Shown here one piece after another: positions 31,780 to 40,169 of a stretch of 64,000 bases of DNA. The notes below the pieces were generated by a model. That model had not been told where the DNA came from. It searched no databases and worked only from the letters and a program-made list of their open reading frames with translations. The number at the start of each line of letters is the position of its first letter. The first letter of the stretch is position 1. The stretch is taken from contig NZ_JAKCFA010000029.1 in NCBI RefSeq assembly GCF_024198215.1, positions 1 to 64,000 on the forward strand. The letters are read 5' to 3'. The position numbers and the translations under genes were made by a program. Origin of the DNA: Myxococcus qinghaiensis. Its GTDB lineage: Bacteria; Myxococcota; Myxococcia; Myxococcales; Myxococcaceae.

Positions 31780-33153
31780 TCAGCCCGTGGCCGTCACCGC
31801 GGCGCTCCCGCCGTGAGCTTCCAATGGCAGCTTCAGTCGCGCCCGGCAGCCACGGCCCTCGGGGCGATTCTCCAGGCGCAGCGTGCCACCGTGCGCCTCG
31901 GCAATCTGCCGACACAGCGCGAGGCCGATGCCGCTGCCCTGCGGCTTCGTGGTGAAGAAGGGCACGAAGAGGTTGCCCGTGTCCGCGAGGCCCGGTCCCT
32001 CGTCCTCCACCCAGACCTCCACCGCGCCCGGCGTCAGCACCGCCCACGACACCCAGACCCGTGCGCCCGGGGCCTCGCCCAGCACCGCGTCCACCGCGTT
32101 GCGCACCAGGTTGATGAGCAGCTGCTCCAACTGGTCCGAGTCCCCACGCACCGCCAGGGCCGGCCCCGCCCGCACCGCCACCGGCCGCCGATGCTCCAGC
32201 GCCGCCACCCGCCTCACCCAGCCGTCCACCTCCACCCCCGCCAACACCGGAGGAGGCAGGCGCGCCAGCCGCGCATAGGCAGACATGAAGCGCGCCAGCG
32301 CCTCGGAGCGCCTCGCGACGATGCCCAGGCCGCTCTTCGCATCGTCCTCCCAGTCGGAGGGACGCGGCTCCATCAACAGCGTGTCGCGCAGCGCCTCCGC
32401 AATCGATTGAATCGGCGCCAGCGAGTTGTTGATTTCATGACTCAGCACGCGCACCAGCCGGCGCCAGGCCTCGCGCTCCTGCTCGCGCAACGCCAGCCGC
32501 AGGTCCGCCAGCACCACCAGGTGATGCGGCAGGCCGCCCTGACGGAAGCCCCCGCGCCGCAGCTCGTACGGCCCGCCCTCCTCCGCGAAGGAGCGCGACA
32601 ACCTCCGAGGCGCCGGGCCCTCCAGCAGGTCCGACAGCCCCAGCGAACCGGCCCCCTTGCCCATCAACTGCGAGCGCGACTGGCCCAGGAGCTTCTCACC
32701 CGCGCGGTTCACCAGCCGCAGCGTGCCCGCCACATCGAAGGCCAGCACCGTGACGTCAATCTCCTCCATCACCTGCTCGAGCAGCGCTCCCGCCTCCAGC
32801 GCCCCCAGCCGCTGCTCACGCAGGGTGTCGCCCAGGGCGTTCACCTCCAGCAGCACCTCGCCCAGCGCGTCACCCACCCGCGCGCCACGCCCGCGCGTCG
32901 AGTAGTCGCCCTCGCGCAGCGCCGCCAACAGGTTCGCCAGCGCGTGCAGGGGCCGCATCACCCGCTCGCGGACGAGGAGCCCCACGCCCAGGAAGACGCC
33001 CACCACCAGCGTCGTCAACGTCCAGCGGACCTTGGACGAGAAGTCTCCCGTCCACACCAGCGCGAGCGAGGCCACTCCCCCAGGCAGGCCCGCCAGCCAC
33101 GTCAGGGCCAGCACCTGCAGGTCATGTGGCCAGGGCTCACGCGTACGTCTCAC
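31780..33153 (-). CDS. NtrY-like sensor histidine kinase
   Basis: 457-residue membrane kinase. Two short hydrophobic segments (about 14-34, 41-61) are followed by a HAMP-like region (RPLHALANLLAALREGDYST), a PAS-like domain (AFDVAGTLRLVNRAGEKLLG), the H-box RLVRVLSHEINNSLAPIQS, the N-box NLVRNAVDAVL, and ATP-lid motifs DEGPGLAD and GSGIGLAL. The order and H-box match the NtrY group that partners NtrC-type regulators. The GTG start overlaps the regulator stop (GTGA), so they are cotranslated. It is the last gene of the ABC operon, and probably senses the compound the exporter handles or the resulting envelope stress (inferred). Confidence 0.85.
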   Translation of the reverse strand: MRRTREPWPHDLQVLALTWLAGLPGGVASLALVWTGDFSSKVRWTLTTLVVGVFLGVGLLVRERVMRPLHALANLLAALREGDYSTRGRGARVGDALGEVLLEVNALGDTLREQRLGALEAGALLEQVMEEIDVTVLAFDVAGTLRLVNRAGEKLLGQSRSQLMGKGAGSLGLSDLLEGPAPRRLSRSFAEEGGPYELRRGGFRQGGLPHHLVVLADLRLALREQEREAWRRLVRVLSHEINNSLAPIQSIAEALRDTLLMEPRPSDWEDDAKSGLGIVARRSEALARFMSAYARLARLPPPVLAGVEVDGWVRRVAALEHRRPVAVRAGPALAVRGDSDQLEQLLINLVRNAVDAVLGEAPGARVWVSWAVLTPGAVEVWVEDEGPGLADTGNLFVPFFTTKPQGSGIGLALCRQIAEAHGGTLRLENRPEGRGCRARLKLPLEAHGGSAAVTATG

Positions 33154-34598
33154 CGGGCTCCCTTGATTCCGTAGTACTGGAGCCGACGGTACAGCGCGCT
33201 GCGCGACAGGCCCAGTCCCTTCGCCGCCTCGCTCACGTTGCCCTCGTGCCGTGCCAGCGCGCGCTCGATGAGGTAGCGCTCCACCTCCTCCAGCGTCATC
33301 TCCTCCAGCCGCGACAGGCCCTCACGCCCCGACCGGCGAAGGAGCAGGTCCTCCGCCGACACCTCGTCCCCCGCCGCCATCAGCAGCGAGCGCTCCACCG
33401 CGTGCTCCAGCTCGCGCACGTTGCCCGGCCACGGATAGGACAGCAGCGCCTCCAGCGCCCCGGCCGTCAGCCGCATCCCGTTGCGCCCGTAGCGCTTGCC
33501 GTGCTCGGCCAGGAAGTGCGACGCGAGCAGCGGGATGTCCTCGCGACGCTCCCGCAGCGGCGGCAGCGGGACTTCCACCGTGTTGAGGCGGTACAGCAAA
33601 TCCTCGCGGAAGCGGCCCTCGGCCACCGCCTTGGACAGGTCCACGTTGGTGGCGCTCACCACCCGCACGTCCACCCGCCGCGTCTTGGACGAGCCCACCG
33701 GGTGCAGCTCCCCCGTCTGGAGCACGCGCAACAGCTTCGCCTGCTGCGACAACGGCATGTTCCCAATCTCATCCAGGAACAGCGTGCCGCCGTCCGCCAG
33801 CTCGAAGCAGCCGATGCGGTCCGCCTTCGCGTCGGTGAAGGCGCCCTTCACGTGGCCGAACAGCTCGCTCTCGAAGACGCCCTCGGACAGGCCGCCGGAG
33901 TTGACCGCCACGAAGGCCCGGTCCGCGCGCGTGGAGGACGCGTGCAGCAGCCTGGCCACCACCTCCTTGCCCGTGCCGTGCTCGCCCGTCACCAGCACGT
34001 TGGCCCCGGACGGCGCCACGCGCTCAATCATCCGGCGCACCGGCACCATGGCGCGCGACTCGGACACCATGGTGGGCAGGCCGCCCTGGCCGCGCCGCAG
34101 GTGCTGGTTCTCCTCCTCCAGCCGACGGCTGCGCTTGAGCGCGCGGCCCAGCTCCAGCTGCGTGCGCAGCGTGGCGAGCAGGCGCGTGTTGTCCCACGGC
34201 TTCTGCACGTAGTCGCGCGCGCCGCCGCGCATCGCCTCCACCGCGCCCTCCACGCTGCTCCACGCCGTCATCACCACGACGGGCAGCGACGCGTCCTGCG
34301 CGCGGATGCGGCCGAGCAGGTCCATGCCCTCCCGCCCGGACGTGGTGTCCCGCGCGTAGTTCAGGTCCATCAGCACCAGGTCCACGTCCTCGGCTTCCAG
34401 CGTGGCGAGCGCTCCCGCGGGCGACTGCGCCGTGACGACCGTGTGGCCATCCCGCTTCAACAGCAGGCGCAGGGCCTCCAGCACGTCGGCCTGGTCATCC
34501 GCGATGAGGATGCGCGAAGGACGCGCGGCGGCGACCGGCGGGGAGACAGGGGCGGGGTTGATGACAGCGACAGGGAGAGGTTCGGACACGGAGGACAT
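33150..34598 (-). CDS. NtrC-type sigma-54-dependent response regulator
   Basis: 482-residue regulator. A receiver domain (LIADDQADVLEALRLLLKRD; phospho-acceptor D in LVLMDLNYARD; K in YVQKPW) is followed by an AAA+ domain with Walker A GEHGTGKE, the loop GHVKGAFTDAKAD, Walker B GTLFLDEIG, the arginine finger region LPPLRERREDIP, and a Fis-type helix-turn-helix (NVSEAAKGLGLSRSALYRRL). The start is ATG 34598; the longer open frame to 35276 runs into the permease gene. The sigma-54-contact loop reads GAFTDA in place of GAFTGA. It should activate sigma-54 promoters, most likely that of its own operon, where a candidate site lies at 47129-47144. Confidence 0.85.
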   Translation of the reverse strand: MSSVSEPLPVAVINPAPVSPPVAAARPSRILIADDQADVLEALRLLLKRDGHTVVTAQSPAGALATLEAEDVDLVLMDLNYARDTTSGREGMDLLGRIRAQDASLPVVVMTAWSSVEGAVEAMRGGARDYVQKPWDNTRLLATLRTQLELGRALKRSRRLEEENQHLRRGQGGLPTMVSESRAMVPVRRMIERVAPSGANVLVTGEHGTGKEVVARLLHASSTRADRAFVAVNSGGLSEGVFESELFGHVKGAFTDAKADRIGCFELADGGTLFLDEIGNMPLSQQAKLLRVLQTGELHPVGSSKTRRVDVRVVSATNVDLSKAVAEGRFREDLLYRLNTVEVPLPPLRERREDIPLLASHFLAEHGKRYGRNGMRLTAGALEALLSYPWPGNVRELEHAVERSLLMAAGDEVSAEDLLLRRSGREGLSRLEEMTLEEVERYLIERALARHEGNVSEAAKGLGLSRSALYRRLQYYGIKGAR

Positions 34599-34630
34599 CC
34601 CGGAAGAAAGAGTGCCAGAAACGAAGAGGC

Positions 34631-37036
34631 TCAGCCGCGCCGCAGGACGGAGGCGGGGTCCACGCTGGCCGCCCTGCGCGCCGGAAGCCAGCTCGCCAGC
34701 CAGGCGGTGCCCAATAGCAGCAGCGAGACAGAAGCCAAGACCGAAACATCCAACGCGCCCATCCCATAGAGCAGGCCCTCCATGATGCGGTGGGCCGCCA
34801 GCGCCCCGAGCAGGCCCAGCCCCAGGCCCAGCCCCACCCGCCTCAGCGCCTGTCCCACCACCATGCGCAGGACGTCCGCCGCGCGGGCGCCCAGCGCCAT
34901 CCGGATGCCCATCTCCTGCGCGCGCTGCGTCACCGAGTAGGACATCACGCCGTAGATGCCCACCGCGGCCAGCACCAGCGCCAGCACGCCGAAGGCCCCC
35001 AGCAACACCGCCCGGAAGCGAGGCTGTCCCAAATCCGTCGCCAGCCGGTCCTCCAGCGTGCCCACGCGCGCGAGCGCCACCATGGAGTCCACCGCGCGCA
35101 GCTCCTCGCGCACCACCGACTCCAGCTTCCTCGGGTCCAGGCCCGGCGCCGCCCGCACCGCGAGCTGCCCGTCCGTCGTCGGCTCCTGCGCCATGGGGAA
35201 GTACACGGTGGGCTCGTGCCCCGCCTCCACGCCCGCGTACGCCACGTCCGCCACCACGCCCACCACCGTCGTCCACAGCGGGTTGCCCTGCGCGTCGTTG
35301 CCCCCGAAGGAGACACGGCGGCCCAGCGCGTCCTCGCCGGCGAAGACCTCGCGGGCGAAGCGCTCGCTCACCACCATGACCCGTGGCGCGTTCGCTCCGT
35401 CCGACTCCGTCAGCAGGCGCCCCGCGAGCAGCGGCACGCGCAGCGCCTCCAGGAAGCCCGGCGTGGTGGCGTTGATGAGCGCGTCGGGCCGCGCCGGCGG
35501 GTCCTCGGTTCCCTCCTTCCAGTAGCCCGAGCGGGAGATGGAGCCGCCCGCCGGGAGGCTGTCGCCCACGCCCACGCCAGCGACCTCCGGACGCGCGGCG
35601 AGCCGCGCCGTCAGCTCCCGATGAAAGGCCTCCGTCCGCTCCGGCGTGTCATAGCGGCTCTGCGGCAGCGCCAGTCGGGCCACGAAGACGCCCACCGGGT
35701 CCAGGCCCGGGTCGGCCTGGTACATCCGCCAGAAGCTCTTGAGCATCAGCCCCGCGCCGGTGACGAGCATCAGCGCGAGCGCCACCTCCGCCACCACCAG
35801 CACCGCGTGCGTGCGGCCCCGCGACTTCTCCGTCGCCCCGCGCCCCAGCACCGTCGCCGGCGAGAGCTGCGAGCGCTGGAGCGCCGGGACCAGCCCCACG
35901 CCCACGCCCGTCGTCAGCGTCACCGCCAACGAGAAGAGCAGCACCCGGCCATGCACCACCACCTCACCCGCCCGGGGCAGCGCGTTGGCTCCCAGCATCA
36001 TCAACAAGTCGGTGGCCCACAGCGCCAGCAGCACGCCGCCCACGCCGCCCATCAGCGCCAGCAGCACGCTCTCCGTGAGGAGCTGACGCACCAGCCGGCC
36101 GCGCCCGGCGCCCAGCGCCACGCGGATGCCCAGCTCCCGCTGCCGAGCCGCTGCCCGCGCGAGCTGCAGGTGCGCCACGTTGGCCGCCGCCAGCAGCAAC
36201 ACCAGGGAGACCGCGCCCAGCAACACCCACAGGAGCAGGCTGACGCCCTGGGTAAGGGAGTCGGCGTAGCGGGCCACCCCCAGCGACAGGGTGGCGTCGT
36301 CCTGCGAGAGCAGCTCCTCCCGCATGCCCTTCAGCTCATGCCGGGCCGACTCGAGCGTCGCGCCCGGGGCCAGCCTCGCCGCGACGGCGAAGGAGCGGAA
36401 GCCGCGCTGCGTGCGCTCGTCCGACGTGGCCGCGCCGGGCAGGCTGTCGAAGGGCACCCAGACCTCGGTGTTGTGGGCGGGCACGTCGAAGGACGGCGGC
36501 ATCACCCCAATCACCGTGTAGGGCTGGCCGCCCAGGGTCAGCGTGCGGCCCAGGATGCCCGCGCCGCCGCCCTCCTTCATCCAGCGCGCGTGCGAGATGA
36601 CGGTCAGCCGCGCGGTGCGCTCCTCGGCCGCGAAGGTCCGCCCCAGCAGCGGCTTCGTGCCGAACGCCCCGAAGAAGTCCCCCACCACCACCGCGCCGCG
36701 AAGCTGCTCGGCGTCTCCCTGGCCGGTGAGGTTCATCAACCGATGGCCGTACGCGGTCATCGAGCGCAGCTGCGTGGAGCTCCGCGCGACGTCCTCGTAG
36801 TTGGGCAGGCTGTAGCGCGCCAGCAGCTTCCCGGGGCGCTCGGTGGACATCACCACCAGCCGCTCCGGCTCCGGGAAGGGCAGCGGACGCAGGAGCACCG
36901 CGTCCACCACGCTGAATAGCGCCGTCGTCACCCCGATGCCCAAAGCCAGCACCAGCACCGCCGCCACGGTGAAGACGGGCGACTGGCGCATCGTCCGCAG
37001 GGCGTACCGCACGTCCATCGACACGTCGCTCAGCAT
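34631..37036 (-). CDS. MacB/ADOP-type ABC permease (fourth in operon)
   Basis: 801-residue inner-membrane permease of the duplicated-orphan (ADOP) type. It has an N-terminal MacB periplasmic core-like region, and two FtsX domains each with membrane helices (LLLWVLLGAVSLVLLLAAAN; later SVSLLLLGTAWLASWLPARR). The N-terminal YALRTMRQSPVFTVAAVLVL matches the other permeases in this operon, but the protein is clearly less similar to them than they are to one another. It ends in DPASVLRRG, against DPIIALRAD in its neighbour. It sits next to the second ATPase, which it presumably uses. Export of lipophilic or peptide molecules is typical of MacB-like systems. Confidence 0.85.
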   Translation of the reverse strand: MLSDVSMDVRYALRTMRQSPVFTVAAVLVLALGIGVTTALFSVVDAVLLRPLPFPEPERLVVMSTERPGKLLARYSLPNYEDVARSSTQLRSMTAYGHRLMNLTGQGDAEQLRGAVVVGDFFGAFGTKPLLGRTFAAEERTARLTVISHARWMKEGGGAGILGRTLTLGGQPYTVIGVMPPSFDVPAHNTEVWVPFDSLPGAATSDERTQRGFRSFAVAARLAPGATLESARHELKGMREELLSQDDATLSLGVARYADSLTQGVSLLLWVLLGAVSLVLLLAAANVAHLQLARAAARQRELGIRVALGAGRGRLVRQLLTESVLLALMGGVGGVLLALWATDLLMMLGANALPRAGEVVVHGRVLLFSLAVTLTTGVGVGLVPALQRSQLSPATVLGRGATEKSRGRTHAVLVVAEVALALMLVTGAGLMLKSFWRMYQADPGLDPVGVFVARLALPQSRYDTPERTEAFHRELTARLAARPEVAGVGVGDSLPAGGSISRSGYWKEGTEDPPARPDALINATTPGFLEALRVPLLAGRLLTESDGANAPRVMVVSERFAREVFAGEDALGRRVSFGGNDAQGNPLWTTVVGVVADVAYAGVEAGHEPTVYFPMAQEPTTDGQLAVRAAPGLDPRKLESVVREELRAVDSMVALARVGTLEDRLATDLGQPRFRAVLLGAFGVLALVLAAVGIYGVMSYSVTQRAQEMGIRMALGARAADVLRMVVGQALRRVGLGLGLGLLGALAAHRIMEGLLYGMGALDVSVLASVSLLLLGTAWLASWLPARRAASVDPASVLRRG

Positions 37037-37058
37037 GGTGTCCCTCCCCTGGCCCTGC

Positions 37059-37736
37059 TCAGGTCTTCTGGAGCCAGCCGTCCGCCAGCTGGATGATGCG
37101 GTGGCCGAAGGCCGCGTTGGCCTCCGAGTGCGTCACCTGGATGATGGTGGTGCCCGCTTTGTTGAGCGTCTGGAACACCTCCATGATGTGCTTCGCCTGC
37201 TGCGAGTGGAGGTTGCCGGTGGGCTCGTCCGCCAGCAGGATTTTCGGCGAGGCGATGAGCGCGCGGGCGATTCCCACCAGCTGCTGCTGTCCACCGGAGA
37301 GCTGCGAGGGGAACAGGTCCTTCTTCCCCACCAGCTGGAAGCGGTCCAGCATGTCGCCCACCAGCGCCTCGCGCTCCCCGCGCTTGAGGTTGCGGTAGGA
37401 GAGCGGCACCTCCAGGTTCTCCGCCACCGTGAGGTTGTCCAGCAGGTGGTACTGCTGGAAGACGAAGCCGATGGTGCGCCGGGACAGCTCGCCGCGCTCC
37501 TTCGGCTTCATCGCGTGCACGGCCTGCCCGTCCAGGACGTACTCGCCCTTCCACTCCGCATCGAGCATGCCCATCACGGCCAGCAGCGTGGACTTGCCCG
37601 CGCCGGATGGGCCCATCAGCGTGACGAACTCACCCTGCTGGATATCCAGGTCGATGTTGCGCAGCACCCAGCTGCGGCCCCCCGCCAACGGGTACGACTT
37701 TTCGACCTGACGCAAGGAGATGAGAGGTGAGGACAT
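37059..37736 (-). CDS. ABC transporter ATPase (LolD/MacB type), second copy in operon
   Basis: 225-residue ATPase. The start is ATG 37736; the upstream extension would overlap the neighbouring permease. Motifs are Walker A GPSGAGKST (about 39-47), the Q-loop FQQYHLLDN, signature LSGGQQQLVGIARAL, Walker B ILLADEPTGNLHS, and switch His in QVTHSEANA. The usual R-V-A of LSGGQQQRVAIARAL reads L-V-G here; the change sits next to the ATP-contacting signature and may affect activity. It is placed between the third and fourth permeases and probably energises one or both. Confidence 0.9.
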   Translation of the reverse strand: MSSPLISLRQVEKSYPLAGGRSWVLRNIDLDIQQGEFVTLMGPSGAGKSTLLAVMGMLDAEWKGEYVLDGQAVHAMKPKERGELSRRTIGFVFQQYHLLDNLTVAENLEVPLSYRNLKRGEREALVGDMLDRFQLVGKKDLFPSQLSGGQQQLVGIARALIASPKILLADEPTGNLHSQQAKHIMEVFQTLNKAGTTIIQVTHSEANAAFGHRIIQLADGWLQKT

Positions 37737-37753
37737 GAGAGGTGCTTTCGTGC

Positions 37754-40162
37754 TCACTCGGAGCGCAAGGAGACGATGGGGTCCACGCGAGAGGCTCGCC
37801 GCGCCGGCAGCCACGTCGCCAGCAGCGTCACGCCGCCCAGGAGCACCGCCACCGCCGTGAAGGTCCACGGGTCATACGCCGTCACGCCGTACAGCATGCC
37901 GCCCAGGAAGCGGGCCAGGCCCAGCGACATCACCAGCCCCACCGCCACGCCCAGCCCCGCCAGCTTCAAGCCCTGTCGCAGCACCATCACCAGCACGTCG
38001 GAGCTGTCCGCCCCCAGCGCCATGCGGATGCCCATCTCCCGCGTGCGCCGCGTCACCGAGTAGCCCACGACGCCGGCGATTCCCAGCGCCGCCAGCAACA
38101 GCGCCGTCCCAGCGAACAGTCCCATCAACAGGGCCGACAGGCTGCGCGAGCTGATGGACTCGTCCACCAGCTGCGTCAGCGGCGCCACGTTGAACAGCGG
38201 CACGTCCGCGTCCACCACGCGCAGCTCCGCCTCGATGGACGTGCGCAGCGCCTCCGGGTCCCCGGCCTTCGCCCGGACCACCAGGCTCAGGTACGACGCG
38301 GGCGCCGCGGGCAGCGACCAGTAGGCCGCGGGCCGCGCGGGCGAGGACAGGCCCCACTCGCGCAGGTCCTCGACGATTCCCACCACCGTCGACCATTGCT
38401 TCATCGGCTCCAGCGACAGTCGCTGGCCCAGCGCGTTGCCCTTCGGCCAGTACACGTCCGCGAAGCGCCTGTTGATGACGACCTCCGGAATCCCGCCCAC
38501 CTCGCCGAGGCCCTGGTGCAGGCGGCCCTGGTGCAGCTTCACGCCCAGCGCGCTCAGGTAGCCCGGGCTCGCCAGCCTGAACTCCACCGCGGGCAGCAGC
38601 TCGCCCTTCACCTCGGGCCGGCTCTCGAACTCCAGGCCGCTCGTGGAGATGCCTCCCAGGGGCAGGAGATTCGTGAGCCCCACTGACTCCACGCCGGGCA
38701 TGGCCTCCAGACGCTCCAGCAAGTCGCGCTGGAACGCCAGCTTGCGCGCGGGCTCCGAATAGCGCGCGTCCGGCAGCACGAGCTGACCGGTGAGCACCCC
38801 CACGGGCTGGAAGCCCGCGTCGACGCCGCGCAGCGCGAGCAGGCTCTTCATGAACAGGCCCGCGCCCACCAGCAGCATCAGCGCGAAGGCCACCTGCGCC
38901 ACCACCAGCCCCGAGCGCAGCCGCCCCGAGCGCCCGCCCTCCGTGCCGCGCGAGCCCTCGCGCATCGTCGCGTTCAGGTCCACGCTGCTCGACTGGAGCG
39001 CGGGCACCAGGCCGAACACGAGGCCCGTGAGCACGGAGACGCCCATCGTGAAGAGCACCGACGTCACGTCCAGCTTCACGTGCGACATGCGCGGCAGTCC
39101 GTCTCCCATGAAGGCCAGGAGCGCATCCGTGCCCCACAGCGCCAGCAGCAACCCCAGCGCTCCGCCCACCAGCGACAACACCAGGCTCTCGGTGAGGAAC
39201 TGCGCCACCAGCCGGCCCCGGCTCGCGCCCAGCGCCGCGCGGATGGACACCTCGCGCTCACGGGCCGCCGCGCGCGCCAGCAGGAGGTTCGCCACGCTGC
39301 CGCACGCCACCAGCAGCACGCAGCCCACCGCGCCCAGGAGGAGCCACAGCGTGCCGCGCACGTCTCCCACCAGCCTGTCCTCCAGCGAGGTGACGCGGAT
39401 GGACCAGCCGATGCCGCTGTAGCGAGGCTCCACCGTCTGCATGTCGCGGGCGACTCGCGCCATGTCCGCGCGCGCCTGCTCCAGCGTCACGCCCGGCTTC
39501 ATCCGCGCCAGGCAGAACAGGTAGCGCATGGTGCGCTGCGCGGCATGCTCCGGTGACGGAATGAAGGGAACATAGAGGTCGGCGCTCTCCGGATGCGCCA
39601 CGCCTCGGGGCAGCACGCCCACCACCGTGTAGGGCCTGCCATCGAGCTGCATCGTCTTGCCCAGCACCCCCGGGTCCTCGGCGAAGTGCGCGCGCCACAC
39701 CTTGTGCGTCAGCACCACCACCGGGTCTCCACCGGGTGAGGCCTCCGCTTCGGTGAAGCCTCGCCCCAGCATCGGCGTCACGCCGAGCGTGGTGAACAAC
39801 GTGGCGGAGCCATGCACCACGCCGAAGCGCTGCGCCGCCCCGCCACCGGTCAGCGTCATGTCTCGCCAGGTGTACGCCGCCACCGAGCTGAAGACGCGCG
39901 GCAGCGTGCTGAAGTCCCGGTACTCGGGCGTCGAGACGGAGATGCCCTCCAGGTCCGCCGCCTGGATGTCATTGGACAGGGTGACCAGGCGCTCCGGCTC
40001 CGCGAGCGGCGGCGGCGTGAGCAGCACGCCGTTCACCACGCTGAACACCGCGCTGTTGGCGCCGATGCCCAACGCCAGCGCCAGCACCGCCACCAGCGTG
40101 AAGCCCGGGCTCGCGCGCAGCGAGCGCAGGGTGAAGCGAAGGTCTCGAAGGAGCGTTTCCAT
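37754..40162 (-). CDS. MacB/ADOP-type ABC permease (third in operon)
   Basis: 802-residue permease, third of three tandem copies. It begins METLLRDLRFTLRSLRASPG, then the first helix (VAVLALALGIGANSAVFSVV). A periplasmic core with AYTWRDMTLTGGGAAQRFGV is followed by an FtsX domain (LLGAVGCVLLVACGSVANLL), an ADOP-type linker (RSGLVVAQVAFALMLLVGAG), a second periplasmic core and a second FtsX domain. It ends SRVDPIVSLRSE. Eight bases separate it from the preceding permease. Nucleotide identity with its neighbours is high in several blocks, such as the shared GGGTCATACGCCGTCACGCC, indicating repeated tandem duplication. Confidence 0.85.
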   Translation of the reverse strand: METLLRDLRFTLRSLRASPGFTLVAVLALALGIGANSAVFSVVNGVLLTPPPLAEPERLVTLSNDIQAADLEGISVSTPEYRDFSTLPRVFSSVAAYTWRDMTLTGGGAAQRFGVVHGSATLFTTLGVTPMLGRGFTEAEASPGGDPVVVLTHKVWRAHFAEDPGVLGKTMQLDGRPYTVVGVLPRGVAHPESADLYVPFIPSPEHAAQRTMRYLFCLARMKPGVTLEQARADMARVARDMQTVEPRYSGIGWSIRVTSLEDRLVGDVRGTLWLLLGAVGCVLLVACGSVANLLLARAAAREREVSIRAALGASRGRLVAQFLTESLVLSLVGGALGLLLALWGTDALLAFMGDGLPRMSHVKLDVTSVLFTMGVSVLTGLVFGLVPALQSSSVDLNATMREGSRGTEGGRSGRLRSGLVVAQVAFALMLLVGAGLFMKSLLALRGVDAGFQPVGVLTGQLVLPDARYSEPARKLAFQRDLLERLEAMPGVESVGLTNLLPLGGISTSGLEFESRPEVKGELLPAVEFRLASPGYLSALGVKLHQGRLHQGLGEVGGIPEVVINRRFADVYWPKGNALGQRLSLEPMKQWSTVVGIVEDLREWGLSSPARPAAYWSLPAAPASYLSLVVRAKAGDPEALRTSIEAELRVVDADVPLFNVAPLTQLVDESISSRSLSALLMGLFAGTALLLAALGIAGVVGYSVTRRTREMGIRMALGADSSDVLVMVLRQGLKLAGLGVAVGLVMSLGLARFLGGMLYGVTAYDPWTFTAVAVLLGGVTLLATWLPARRASRVDPIVSLRSE

Positions 40163-40169
40163 CTCGTGC

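Noticed and set aside
33150..35276. Response regulator extended to 708 residues
   Set aside because: The extra N-terminal part is antisense-frame sequence inside the adjacent permease gene; ATG 34598 gives the receiver domain directly.
34790..36919. 709-residue + strand open frame opposite the fourth permease
   Set aside because: Composed almost wholly of Arg, Gln, His and Pro; an antisense shadow.
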